Below are positions 8,700-19,440 of a stretch of DNA of 23,792 nucleotides, one piece after another (positions within the stretch are counted from its first letter, which is position 1; the number at the start of each line of letters is the position of its first letter). Source of the DNA: Chara braunii (taxonomy: Eukaryota > Streptophyta > Charophyceae > Charales > Characeae); contig BFEA01000391.1 of NCBI GenBank assembly GCA_003427395.1, positions 755,200-778,991 on the forward strand, written 5' to 3'. The notes below the pieces were generated by a model. The model had not been told where the DNA came from. It did no database searches and was given only the letters and a program-made list of their open reading frames with translations. A program made the position numbers and the translations under genes.

Positions 8700-9600
8700 A
8701 GTTGCGACGGCCAAGTTTTCTCGGGCGACTTGTGCTTACGAGCAGACCGACGAGATCGACCTTTGTTTTCTTCGGACCATCGCTACAACCAAACCTTCAC
8801 CTGCAGACTTGTCTTTGGACCCCCGCGTGGTGCGGTTGCTTGACTGTTCGCCGACGTCTTTGAGCCACCTACAGGTGTGGTGCCGGGCCGACCAATCTCC
8901 AATGAGATCATCCTTGAGGCTGGTGTCATACCAACGAAAGGCTATATCTATCGGATGAGCGAGAAGGAGCTCGTGGTTCTCCGCGCGAACTCGACGGTTT
9001 GTTGGACAAGGGTTGGATCCGCCCTAGCAGCTCACCATATGGTGTGCCGGTTCTCTTTGTACGTAAGAAGAACAAGGATCTACGTCTTTGCATCGACTAC
9101 CGTAAGCTCAGCGCGCAAACGGTTAAGAACATGGGGCCTCTTCCTCGCATTGACAACCTTCTTGAGCGTTTTGGCGGTGCGAAGTACTTTTCCAAATTGC
9201 ACTTGAAGTTGGGTTATCATCAAATCTCGATACGCCTGCAAGATCGTTACAAATTTGCGTTTAAAACGAGATACATGCATTTTGAGTGGATGGTTATACC
9301 TTTTGGCCTCACCAATGCCTCGACGACCTTTGAAGCGACGATGACCAATAAGTTTCGCGCAATGTTGGACCAGTTTGTGCTGGTATACTTGGACGACATC
9401 CTCGTCTATACTCGGACCTTAGAGGACCATCTTGACCACCTTTGACGCTTGTTGGAGACGCTTCGTCACGCCAAGTACAAGGCCAACCCCGACAAGTGCG
9501 AATTCGTATGTCAAGAGTTGGAGTACTTGGGTCATTTTGTCACACGTTTCATTAAGGGCTACTCGAAGATCACGGCACACTTGACCAAGCTTCAATTTGA
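8700..9600 (+). pseudogene. pol: Element B reverse transcriptase remnant with internal deletion
   Basis: After a linker in another frame, the RT begins with FADVFEPPTGVVPGRPISNE and [11 protein letters not shown] frame change near 8995 leads to [30 protein letters not shown] and then [14 protein letters not shown], where the motif A Asp has become His. [11 protein letters not shown] and the YLDD box (9386-9397) follow. After a TGA (9443-9445) comes YKANPDKCEFV ... EYLGHFVT, joined directly to RFIKGYSKI. Compared with elements A and C, about 37 residues between LGH and F-I/V are missing, an in-frame deletion of the connection near 9541-9549. Confidence 0.9.
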
Positions 9601-10138
9601 GGACCGGCCATTCGACTTCGACGACGATGCACAAGCTTCCTTTTTCGCCCCCAAGACTGCTTTGCTATCTGCGGGAGTTTTGCGCATCTATGACTCGCTT
9701 TTGCCGACGCGCATCACTACCGATGCGTTCGACTACGATATTGGTGCCGTCCTCGAACAACACAGTGGCGTGGATTGGCACCCGTTCGAGTAGTTTAGCA
9801 AGAAGGTTCCTCCCGTGCGTTCGATTGATGATGCACCTATGGAGGAGTTGTTGGCCTTCGTACACATGCTTAAGCGGTGGCGGCACTTTCTTCTCGGTCG
9901 ACGTCACTTTAGTTGGGTCACGGACAAGAGTTCGTTGGTCTTCCAAAAGTTGCAAGATACGGTTAATAGTACGATCACCCGGTGGATGGTCTTCATTGAC
10001 CAGTTTGACTTATTCCCCGATCAGATTCCGGGTAAGTCAAACCGATTTGCATATGCATTTTTGCGACGTTCGGACCTTTGCACCACAGTCTACTTTACCT
10101 TCGAGATCGACGACGACTTGACTGACAACTTTATTTGA
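9601..10138 (+). pseudogene. pol: Element B RNase H remnant
   Basis: It reads LPTRITTDAFDYDIGAVLEQ (first Asp), then a TAG at 9791-9793, FSKKVPPV, PMEELLAFVHML (Glu), FSWVTDKSSLVF (Asp) and PGKSNRFAYAFLRR. The last acidic position, normally N-x-x-A-D-A-L-S-R, is Tyr here, so one of the four metal-binding residues is lost. The frame ends at a TGA (10136-10138) but carries on in the same frame into the integrase. Confidence 0.85.
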
Positions 10139-11330
10139 GGCTATCAAGTCGACCGCGAGTTTCGCGACAAGTATTAGAATCGCTCCTGTCCAAATCCGGC
10201 GCCTTCGCACTATTGGATCCAAGAGGGCTACTTGCTTGTCCACTCGCGGGGGAAGGACCTTCTTTGCGTGCGGAGTGACCCACACTTGCGTACGCGGCTT
10301 CTTGGCGAGTTCCACGACCCTCCCACCTCCGGACACTTTGGAGTCAATCGTACGATTGGCTGAGTTCCCGAACGTTTTTGGTGGTCCGACCTTCTCGACG
10401 ACGTCACACACTATTGCGAGTCATGCGAGGTTTGCCGACGTTGCAAATCCCGCAATCATCGACCGTACGGCGAGTTGCGCCCATTATTGGTCCCCTTAGG
10501 ACGACGAGACTCGATTGCCATGGACATCGTCGGGCCATTCCCGAAGCACAAAACCGGTGTGAATGGGATTCTCATGGTAGTCGACTGACTCACCAAGTTC
10601 GCCATGTTCTTGCCTTGTCGCGATCACGCCAAGGCACGAAAGTTTGTCGAAGTCCTTTACATCGGTTGGATTCGCACATAGAACCCCAAGGAGATCGTTT
10701 GTGACCGTGATACTCGGTTTATGTCCGACTTTTGGGTTGGTCTCCGCAAGCGATGGGGCTCATCTCTCAAGCCGAGTTCGGCCCGCCGCAAACCGATGGC
10801 CAAATAAAAGGGCATATCAAACCGCACAGGTTCTTCGCACTCTCATCCGTCCGAACCAAAAGGATTAGGTTGAGCGCTTGCCGGACGTCGAGTTGGCTTA
10901 CAACTCGTCTATTCACCCGGCTATCGGGATTTCACCCTTCGAGTTCGAGCATGGCTCGCCGGTCACATCACCGTTGGACACTATCATTCCGCGGACAGTA
11001 GAGAGCAACCACCACCTCGCCTTTATTCAACGAATGCAAGAGCTGCTCGTCAAGGCACGGCACCAGATGTCAAAAACGCAACAGCGCATGAGCCGTCAAG
11101 CCAATCGACAACGTTTTCCTTGCCCATTCCGTGAGGGCGATCTGGTTCTCCACTATAGAGTTCAACCTTGAGGAAGACATCTTTTGCAAGATCCTCCCGA
11201 AATGGATGGGGCCTTGGCGCATCACCGCACTCGCTGGCGACACACCGGATGAGCCCTCGTTTGTTATTGCGGTGCCTGCCCACTTGCCTGTCCACCCGGT
11301 CTTTCTTTGTCCAAGTTGGCTCCTTTCATT
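10139..11330 (+). pseudogene. pol: Element B integrase remnant
   Basis: The HHCC domain reads EFHDPPTSGHFGVNRTIG ... YCESCEVCRRC. The core has SIAMDIVGPFPKHKTG (Asp codon 10523) and VCDRDTRFMSDFW (Asp codon 10703). The third catalytic position is damaged: where the family reads D-G-Q-T-E the sequence reads DGQIKG, with a one-base frame change at the same spot, so Glu is gone. The frame then gives LPDVELAYNSSIHPAIG, SPFEFEHGSPV and later FREGDLVL and KILPKWMGPWRITA, the C-terminal GPY/F module, ending near VHPVFL. Stops at 10175, 10358, 10585 and 10680, among others. Confidence 0.9.
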
Positions 11331-11665
11331 TCAGGGATGGCAACAACTTTCCCGGACGACGATTGCAGGACCCTCCCTCCATGGATGGTTTTCCGGAGGT
11401 AAGCGACATTCTGTCGCAGCGACGTTACGGCAACAAGCCGATCGAGTACTCGGTGCATTTTTTGTACTGCAGCCATAAGGCTGACCGTTGGTTGACCCGT
11501 GCAGAACTTCAGGCTACGGCCCCGGATGTTCTTGCACGTTACAAACGCAAGCAGCAAGCCAAGACGACACCTGCGGCTCCTCGACGCACACACGTTCCAG
11601 TTCCAGCTTTGGATCATCAGCTTCGCCCTCGCTCCGACTTGACTTCTAAAGTGGGGGGGATGTAG
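11331..11665 (+). pseudogene. pol: Element B chromodomain and Pol C terminus
   Basis: After another frame change the sequence reads GRRLQDPPSMDGF, DILSQRRYGNKPIEYSVHFL, ADRWLTRAEL and APDVLARYKRKQQ, a divergent chromodomain in which the conserved aromatic cage is only partly visible. A Pro/Arg-rich tail ends at a TAG (11663-11665), so the coding region overlaps the polypurine tract. The closing RAELQATAPDVLARY is similar to GELLETAPDVVRAY in element C, which suggests that B and C are closer to each other than either is to A. Confidence 0.75.
11648..11660 (+). other. Element B polypurine tract
   Basis: AAAGTGGGGGGGA lies immediately before TGTAGCATGC. A purine run next to TG is the plus-strand primer site at the internal/3' LTR junction. 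Confidence 0.75.
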
Positions 11666-11812
11666 CATGCTGAGGCCTGTACACGGCCCCTTTTTCTTAG
11701 GGCTTGACGGTTGTTAGAGGCCCCCAGGCCGCTCACTAGTTTTTGGCTATGCACCCTGGAGGCCCACGACCATTTCCAGGCCAGGCACATTTTTCTGCCT
11801 CATGCATGTTCT

Positions 11813-12041
11813 TTTTTTGATTCACGATTAATTTATTCCCTTATTTATCTTTTTGCAGAGTCTTGCTGTCTTTTTTCGATCCAACATTTATTTATTCCTT
11901 TATTTATCTTTTTATTGAGTCTTGCTGTTTTTTTTCGATTCAGCATTTAGTTATTCCCTTATTTATCTTTTTGTTGAGTCTTGTTGTCTGTTTTTAATTC
12001 AACATTTATTTATTTCTTTATTTGTTGAGTCTTGTTGTCTG
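11813..12041. repeat. 59-bp T-rich tandem array, four copies
   Basis: Units containing TTATTTATCTTTTT and GAGTCTTG recur; TCTTG starts at 11861, 11920, 11979 and 12030, so the step is 59, 59 and then 51 bp (the last copy lacks eight bases). The array is part of the element B LTR. Confidence 0.88.
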
Positions 12042-12063
12042 GTCCATTTTTGTTGGTTCCAGG

Positions 12064-12067
12064 TGTG
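12064..12067. repeat. Target-site duplication, left (TGTG)
   Basis: TGTG directly precedes the 5' LTR of element C and recurs at 20622-20625 directly after its 3' LTR. Four bases of low complexity are weak alone, but the solo LTR of the same family also has a 4-bp duplication. Confidence 0.55.
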
Positions 12068-12290
12068 TGCAACGGTTTTCACCTTCGCAGTAACAGATGC
12101 AGATCCCAAGGCTCGATCCCCAGACCTTACCTCACCCGTGTACAATATCAAGTCGACCCTTGTTTTGAACTCGTGACCTGTGTTTTGATAGCTGAGTATT
12201 GTCTTTCATAGGTCTATGTAGGTGTCGGGTCTTGAATCGTAGGTTTGTCGAGTAGGGGTTTGTGTAGAGGTCATAGTTGTTGCAACTCTG

Positions 12291-12414
12291 AAAGGTCAAG
12301 GTCGTAGCTGCTCTTGTCCAGAAAGGTCAAGGTCGTAGCTGCTCTTGTCCAGAAAGGTCAAGGTCGTAGCTGCTCTTGTCCAGAAAGGTCAAGGTCTTAG
12401 TTGCTACAGCTTCG
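12291..12414. repeat. 31-bp tandem repeat in LTR, four copies
   Basis: Units start at 12291, 12322, 12353 and 12384. The first three are identical (AAAGGTCAAGGTCGTAGCTG plus CTCTTGTCCAG); the fourth is diverged. The 3' LTR has only two related units (about 19919-19980) and the solo LTR two looser ones. Confidence 0.9.
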
Positions 12415-12627
12415 AAAGGCCAAGTCCACAGACTTCCGGAAGGTCCGGAAGTGGCCTTTCGAGTGTTGCTCACGTTAGACCAGAGGCAAGTGGGCAAGTT
12501 GGTAGTCCAACTTCGCTTAGTTAGCGGTACCCAGTCCCAGTCTCACTTTGTCCAGTCAGCAAGTACCATGTGGGATGGTGTGCACCATGGGCCGGTGGAA
12601 AAGGGGCAGACCAGCGACTAACAAAAG

Positions 12628-12634
12628 TATAAAT
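12628..12634 (+). promoter_or_regulatory. TATA box of element C 5' LTR
   Basis: TATAAAT followed by CAAGAGGC and CAGCCATTCATTCA. The same block is present in the 3' LTR (20183-20189) and in the solo LTR (22606-22612), which supports a conserved U3 promoter with the transcription start roughly 30 bases downstream. Confidence 0.75.
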
Positions 12635-13093
12635 CAAGAGGCAACGTCCAGCCATTCATTCACTTTTTGCGTGAGCCATGAGGAAGCGCTGCCCAGGCGT
12701 CTTGCCCGAGGTGGTCTGCAGATGCCTGTAGTCGACGTGGGCTGCATGGAAGATAGAGCAACCATTGCTGTTTGTAGGGAGTGGTAGTCGGCGACCATAG
12801 TTGCCATAGCTAGCGTTAGATAGTAGTGAGTGTGTGTGTGTGGTACATAGTGAATGTGCGTGGTATATCCAGGGAGATCTGGAGTTGAGTGTGTGCGAAC
12901 AGTCGTGGTGAATACAAACCGGGGAAGTGAAGTGTAGGCGCTCAGGCGCCATAGCCATTGTGAGGCGAGTTTGTATTTGAAGTGTGTTCTCGCCTATAAT
13001 ATCTTTGAGCTTTGTGTGGGCGCCTGGCGCCAGTGTGGATTTCAATTTGTTTGCATGCGTGCTGAACGAAGACGAAGGCAAGTCTGATTGCAT

Positions 13094-13105
13094 TGGTATC
13101 AGAGC
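13094..13105 (+). other. Primer-binding site for initiator-Met tRNA
   Basis: TGGTATCAGAGC lies one base after the CA end of the 5' LTR. This is the standard plant retrotransposon PBS complementary to the 3' end of initiator-Met tRNA, and it fixes the LTR end and the orientation. Confidence 0.95.
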
Positions 13106-14077
<972 letters not shown>

Positions 14078-15643
14078 GTGGGTGGAGGTCTAAGTGGTGA
14101 GGAGTGGAACTGTCACTCGGTTGTGCATCTGTCACCATGGTGGACCCCGTACACCAAGGCTCAAGAAGAGCAAGGCGCCGCCGTATTAAAAGAGAGAAAG
14201 GAGGAGGCCAAGAAGTTGATTAAGCAGGCCAAGAAATCGGTCGTATTGAAGGAGCAGGCAGAGAAGAAAAAAAAGTTGCAGGAGGAGATGGAAAAGCTGC
14301 AAAGAGAAGAAGAAGAAAAGTTAAAAGCAGTGGAAGAAGAAGTGGAAGAGGAAGTAGAGGAAGAAGTCCCCTTGATCAAAAAGGTCAACAAGAGAGAGAG
14401 GGGAGACCAGTGGCACGAAGGAGGAGGACCCATGGATGGAGAAGATGGTGTCTGAGTGGGTCGCCAATCTATCCTTGGGAGAGGAAGAGGAGGCAATGTT
14501 ATACGTGTCGAGGGCAGAACAGGAGGCAATAATGAAAGAATGGGAGGCAGAAGAAGACTCTCTACGTCGCCAGACGATCGAAGAGGAGAAGAAGTTGGAG
14601 TGGAAGTTGCGTTTAACCAGGGAAAAGAAAAAGCGGATGGAGGCGGCAAGTAAGGTGGCGAAAGGCTTACTCGGATTGGCAAGGAAAGATGAAGTTATGG
14701 CTAGGAATATAGAACAACTCATGAAGGCCCAAGATGAGCAGTTTCAGTTTGCGAGGGGCCAAGATGTAGACTTGCGATCCATACTGTTGGGATTTAGAGA
14801 ATTTGCACGAGAGATGATGATGCACGTGGGCACAAAAGTGAAAGCGAGGATGGAGAGCACAAAGCGATTCTGCACAAGCGCCATAGAAGGCGCAAAGCTT
14901 GTTGCTCCAAGGGAGGAGGAAGCTCGCCCCCGTAGAGAGCCAGTTAAGGTTAAATTTCTTGATTCCTACAGTGGGAAGACGGAAGAGAACTTTGATAACT
15001 GGGAGGCGAATGTCAATTCATACATCCATCTACAAAAGATCATCCCTGAGGAACAACTCCTCATCGCTTTCCACGCCCTCAAAGACAAAGTTGCGAGCTT
15101 CGCTCGATCACTTGCCCGTGGAGCTAAGTGCGACAATGGTATGGTAGCCTACTTCACAATCACCCCCCTCAACGAGTTTTTCAAATTGTTGCGTGGAAGA
15201 TTTGCAGATGTCACCAGAGGGATTAAAGCCTCTGATAAACTGCAAACAATCCACTCACGTCAATGGAAGAGTGTCAGGGCAGTCAAGGGACTGATGGATG
15301 AGTTCGTTGTTCTCCCAAGCCATGGGGTTACTGAGAGGTTTAATTGTTCTATCGTGCCATGCCTGAGCCCTTGCGCGGGCATTTCTTTGAGAAAAGCAAG
15401 GAGTCCACTATGACCTACAATGGTCTGAGTAGGGAAGTAGTGGCTTTTGAGGCCCAGTCCATGCCAGCATCTACCGTCTGGCATAAGGATCTGGACAACG
15501 ACCAAAAATGGAAAAGTCGTACCGTCTCTGGCCAAGTCAGGGCCAAGGATCATCTGATTCTTACCTTAGATGAAGGTGGTATGGAACAGGTCCCATACCG
15601 GATAGAGTGGGGCCTAGAGGAGGAGAATAGTGGCGATGGTTAG
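14078..15643 (+). pseudogene. gag: Element C Gag, coiled-coil plus capsid, frameshifted
   Basis: The N-terminal part (to 14455) reads TPYTKAQEEQGAAVLKERKE and then a long Lys/Glu-rich coiled coil. The start at 14078 is uncertain because TPYTK probably lay near the original N terminus. Near 14430 the frame changes and the coiled coil continues (EAIMKEWEAEEDSL). The capsid follows: VKFLDSYSGKTEENFDNWEA, then IPEEQLLIAFHALKDKVASF and FFKLLRGRFADVTRG. Near 15345 the frame changes back, giving MFYRAMPEPLRGHFFEKSKE and LSREVVAFEAQSM. A TAG closes it at 15641-15643. This is Retrotrans_gag-like with an unusually long charged N-terminal extension. Confidence 0.88.
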
Positions 15644-16032
15644 GGAAGGACCTACGCCACTGTCGTGGCTGGGGGGAGGCCGCAAGGAAGAGGAAGAGGC
15701 TAAGGCCAAGGGGGTCGGGCCTCTGGTGGTCAAGGACAGGGCAACCAGGGGGTTGGCGGCAGAGGAAACCGCCAAGAGGGAGGCAGGGGTCAAGGTCCCC
15801 CACAAAACCGCTCTCGTTTTAACCAATCATCTCCAGGACAGGTGGATGGCACCCTAGCTTGCCACAAGGCAGGCCCTGGGAAGATCTGGGCCTAGAGCAA
15901 ACAGTATGGCAGACGAAGATAGACTAGGATCAGTGCATCTATTGCGGTAATTCAGGGCACATTATTAAATACTGCCCCAAATATAGAGAGGCGCGGTACG
16001 ATGCACAGGCAGCAAAAGGCAACCACCGGTAG
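15644..16032 (+). pseudogene. gag: Element C Gag C-terminus: RG/GQ-rich segment and CCHC knuckle
   Basis: Continuing in the frame used before 15641, the sequence reads RPQGRGRG, a stop, then GQGGRASGGQGQGNQG, GGRGNRQEGGRGQGPPQNRS: an Arg-Gly/Gln-rich, probably RNA-binding, linker ending near 15895. In another frame follows QCIYCGNSGHIIKYCPKYRE, a perfect CX2CX4HX4C zinc knuckle (codons 15934-15975), closed by a TAG at 16030-16032. Both parts would bind genomic RNA in the particle. Confidence 0.85.
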
Positions 16033-16034
16033 GG

Positions 16035-16805
16035 GTTGCAACTGCCCTTACCCCATATGTGTCTATGGCAGAGGTTGCTGGCCAGTGCCTAGATAGCTGT
16101 CGAGAGACTGCTTGTGTTAGAGTCTCTCTAGGCACTTCCCTCATAGGTGTGGCAGAGAAGCTTAAAGAGAGAATGTCGGTCTAGGCCAAGATGAAGAAGG
16201 ATGGTACAGGACAGCTAGTTTTGGTAGACGTAGAAGTCCTTAGAGGTAGAGTAGGGACGCTTAAATATAGTGGGGCCACTCGCAGCTATATCAGTAGAAA
16301 AGCGCTGCAGAAGTTGAAGCTGAATTTGAAGGTCCAAAAGTTGGAAGACCCTATAGTCAGCATCCTCGCAGGCAATCGCACTATGTGAGTCGAGGATTAC
16401 GTAGAGGGAGTCCAGGCGTACTTTCGCCTAGAGAAGGATGGGAAGGTAGAGAGAGTTCTCCATTCCTTGACTCTCCTCGTAGAGCTCGTAGAGGACAACC
16501 TTCCATTTGATATGGTCGTAAAAATGGGCTGGGGAGAGGCAGCAGGGGCCACACTCCATCCGAGAGAGCATGAGTGTAGGCTCCCTAGTCCATCAGGCGA
16601 AGCTAAGACTGCTCGCCTGTTTCATGTGGCAGGAGTAGATAACCCTTTGGCACATTGCTGCTTCTGTGCTCCCTCATTCGCGCGATTAGTGAGAAAGGAG
16701 CAGTTAGAAGAAAAGGTTTTTGTAGCCTATTTTAGGCCTCTCACTGAGCCTAAGGAAGAGAAACCCATTGATCCAGTTATTGCCAAGCTGTTGGAGAGTA
16801 TATAG
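16035..16805 (+). pseudogene. pol: Element C protease remnant, catalytic Asp lost
   Basis: The frame reads VATALTPYVSMAEVAGQCLD, stops at 16182-16184, then MKKDGTGQLVLVDVEVLRGR and TLKYSGATRSYISRKALQ. The active-site triplet D-S-G has become Y-S-G (codon 16266-16268), so this protease cannot work. After a TGA (16386-16388) the same frame gives LLVELVEDNLPFDMVVKMGW and GEAAGATLHPRE, the second conserved protease segment, then a long acidic linker to a TAG at 16803-16805. Confidence 0.85.
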
Positions 16806-17690
16806 ATTTGTCTAAGCCGCCTACAGGAGTAGTGTAGCGGCCGATCCAACATCGCATAGAGATAGAGCCTGGCAGTAGAACTCCTAAGGGAGCCGTGTAT
16901 AGAATGTCCCCAAGGGAATTAGAGGAACTGCGCAAGCAGCTAGACGAGCTCCTAGAAAAGGATTGGATTAGGCCCAATTCGTCTCCATTCGGAGCACCTG
17001 TTCTTTTTGTCCCGAAGACGGAGGGAGAGCTTAGAATGTGCATTGACTATAGGTGTCTTAATGTCGTCACCGTGAAGAATGTAGAACCATTACTCCGTAT
17101 AGATGAACTATTAGATCGGGTGCAGGGATGCAAGTACTTCTCTAAGATATGTTTAAAGTCTGGCTATCATCAACTAGAAGTCCACGCTGATGATCAGTAT
17201 AAGACGACATTTAAAACTAGATATGGGCACTGCGAGTTTATAGTGATGCCCTTTGGACTAACCATGCGCCAGCTACATTCCAGCGTTGTATGAACGATAT
17301 GTTTAGGCCATGGTTAGATAGATTCGTAGTGGTGTACTTAGATGATATTCTACTGTTTAGTAAGACCCTCCAGGAGCATGAGGGCCATCTGAGGCAGGTC
17401 TTGGAGAAGTTGAGGGAAGCTAACTTCAAGATCAACGGAAGAAGTGCGAGTGGGCCAAGACACAAGTTCTGTACTTGGGCCACATCTTAGATGAAAATGA
17501 CATAAAACCTAAGGACAGTAAGATAACGACGATTAGAGATTGGCCAACACCCTGCACACTGACAGAGTTGAGGTCGTTCCTAGGCCTAGCAAATTACTAT
17601 AGGAAGTTCGTAAGGAACTTTTCTACCATCGCTGCACCCTTTCGCAGGTTGCTAAATAAAAAAGCAATCTGGGAGTGAAATAAGGATTGT
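16806..17690 (+). pseudogene. pol: Element C reverse transcriptase remnant
   Basis: It begins [20 protein letters not shown] and [17 protein letters not shown], then [27 protein letters not shown] and [14 protein letters not shown], where the motif A catalytic Asp is Cys. VMPFGLT is followed by a one-base loss near 17265; in the next frame come [12 protein letters not shown] and the YLDD box (17335-17346). Another shift near 17445 restores [16 protein letters not shown] and FLGLANYYRKFVRNFS. The connection is complete here, unlike in element B. A TGA at 17676-17678 stands in the E-*-NKD segment where Trp is expected. Confidence 0.9.
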
Positions 17691-18140
17691 ATGTCGGCCC
17701 TGAAGAATCTAAAGCGGGCCTTGATAGAGTACCCAGTCCTCAAGGTAGCCGATCCGTCCTTGCCTCTTGTTGTCACCACTGACGTAAGTATGTATGGTAT
17801 AGGTGCTGTTTTACGGCAAGATGATGGCAATGGGTATAGGCCCATAGAGTTCATGTCTGCTAGGATGCCTTCAGAGAAGGTAGCGACATCTACCTACGAG
17901 AGGGAACTCTACGCTCTCAGGCAAGCATTAGATCACTGGAAGCACTACTTGCTTGGGAGGCACTTCAAAGTCTATTCTGACCACGAGACACTAAGGTGGT
18001 TAAAGACGCGGGCCAAGATGACACCTAAGCTTACTAGGTGGGCCGCAGCGATAGACCAGTTTAACTTCGAGCTTAAACCACTTAAAGGGAAGTATAATGT
18101 AGTCGCAGACGCTCTAAGTAAGAGAGTTGATTACTTTGGA
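17691..18140 (+). pseudogene. pol: Element C RNase H
   Basis: Open and in one frame with the integrase N terminus (17691-18509). All four acidic positions are visible: VTTDVSMYGIGAVLR, TYERELYALRQAL, KVYSDHETLRWL and YNVVADALSKR. It also keeps FMSARMPSEKVATS and WKHYLLGRHF. This is the best-preserved enzymatic domain in the window. Confidence 0.92.
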
Positions 18141-19440
18141 GCGATAGTTCACTATCTGGATATAGGGCGAGACCTGCAACAAAAAATCAAGGAAGCCTAT
18201 GCGAAGGACCCTATTTATAGTGATCTCCTCAAGAAAGTTAAGGAGTCTCCAGAGTCTGAGCCAGACTACCACACTACAGATGGGTTGCTATTCGAGAAGA
18301 CTAGTGTAGCTGATCGTTTATATGTTCCCAACATCGAAGAGATCCGTAGTTTGATCTTAAGGGAATGTCACAACACAGAGGGACGTCTTGGTTGGCAAAA
18401 GACGTTAGCCAACCTTATTCGCGCGTATACGTCGCCAGATATGAAAGTTGACTGCATAGAGTATGTACGCAGTTGCAAGGTGTGCCAACGGAATAAGACC
18501 ACTGCTTGAGCCCCTCTTGGTCTTCTCAGACCATTGCCTGTTCCCGCGGGACCCGGAGATTTTGTCTCGACTGACTTCATGGATGCTGGGGTCAGGAGTA
18601 GACATGGCAAGAGCCAAGTCATGGTTATAGTTGATAGATTTAGTAAGTATGTAGTTTTTGTTCCTTTTGCCCGCGGAGGCACGTACAGATTTAGTTATAG
18701 ATAAGTTCTTTGATCATTGGGTCAGTGAGCATGGTCTACCGTTGTTGATAGTTAGTGACTGGGATACCAGGTTCACTAGTTAGAACTGGCAGGAACTGAT
18801 GAGAGTCTATGGCTCTAAGTTGTTGATGCCATCTGCCCGTCATCCTGAGACTAACGGTCAGACTGAACAAATGAACAAAATCCTGCAGCAAGTTCTCAGA
18901 ATGTATATTAGACCCGATCAAGTTAGATGGGATGAGAAGCTTCCCAAGGTAGACAATGCATACAACAATAGCGTGCACGACCTGTCGCACTCGCAATGAG
19001 TTGGATAAGTCCTTCAAACCACGTAGACCGTTTGAAGGACTGAACCCGGATCGGATTCAGAGGCCACCGCCCTGTAGTAGGGAGTTTGCATTACAGCATG
19101 AGAGAGAGATTGCAACCGTATCAGAAAACCTCAGGAAGGCTCGACACAAGATGAAAGAACAAGCCAACAAGCACCGTCGCCCGTCACAGTTCCAAGTAGG
19201 CGACTTAGTCTGGGTTAAGTCAAAGGATTTTGCTCCTGAGGAAAACATCTCGCAGAAGTTATTGCCTGCATACCGAGGACCGTGGCCAGTCTTAGAAGTC
19301 AAGGGCGGAGAGGATGGACCGTCCTACACAGTCGAGATTCCAGCACAACTCCACACCTACCCAGTTTTTCATGCGTCAAAGTTGTTGCCCTGTACAACAG
19401 TTTCCATCACGGAGATCCATGATCCCTCCGGACATGGATG
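18141..19440 (+). pseudogene. pol: Element C integrase remnant
   Basis: The zinc-binding domain reads ECHNTEGRLGWQKTLANL ... SCKVCQRNK; the second zinc His appears replaced by Arg (GRLG instead of GHLG). A TGA lies at 18507-18509. The core has VSTDFMDAG (Asp codon 18573), a frame change near 18675, then LIVSDWDTRFTS (Asp codon 18757), a TAG, and NGQTEQMNK (Glu codon 18865), so D, D and E are present. A second frame change near 18990 leads to KARHKMKEQANKHRR, FQVGDLVWVKSKDF and LLPAYRGPWPVLEV (GPY/F module), then YPVFHASKLLP. Confidence 0.9.

Larger units (their letters stand above)
6870..12067 (+). mobile_element. Element B: decayed Ty3/gypsy chromovirus interrupted by element C
   Basis: gag with a CCHC knuckle, then protease, RT, RNase H, integrase and a chromodomain, a polypurine tract and the start of an LTR at 11661. 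No matching 5' LTR lies upstream, so the 5' end is lost or unrecognised. Pol changes frame at least six times and carries many stops. Element C sits at 12068, so the rest of this LTR, if present, would resume at about 20626. Confidence 0.85.
11661..12067 (+). repeat. Element B 3' LTR, left part (cut by element C)
   Basis: Begins TGTAGCATGCTGAGGCC directly after the purine tract. It contains GC-stem hairpins with T-rich loops (for example near 11686-11703) and the 59-bp T-rich tandem array. It is broken at 12067 by element C. Its continuation is expected at about 20626, but I cannot confirm this because no second copy of this LTR is in the window. Confidence 0.65.
12068..13092 (+). repeat. Element C 5' LTR
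   Basis: 1025 bp, from TGCAACGGTTTTC to GTCTGATTGCA. The 3' LTR and the solo LTR at 22110 start TGAAACGG, so the third base here has mutated. It carries four copies of a 31-bp unit, a TATA box (12628-12634), a GGCG/CGCC hairpin near the end (13019-13031) and several GCCATAG words. Transcription of the element would start downstream of the TATA box. Confidence 0.92.
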
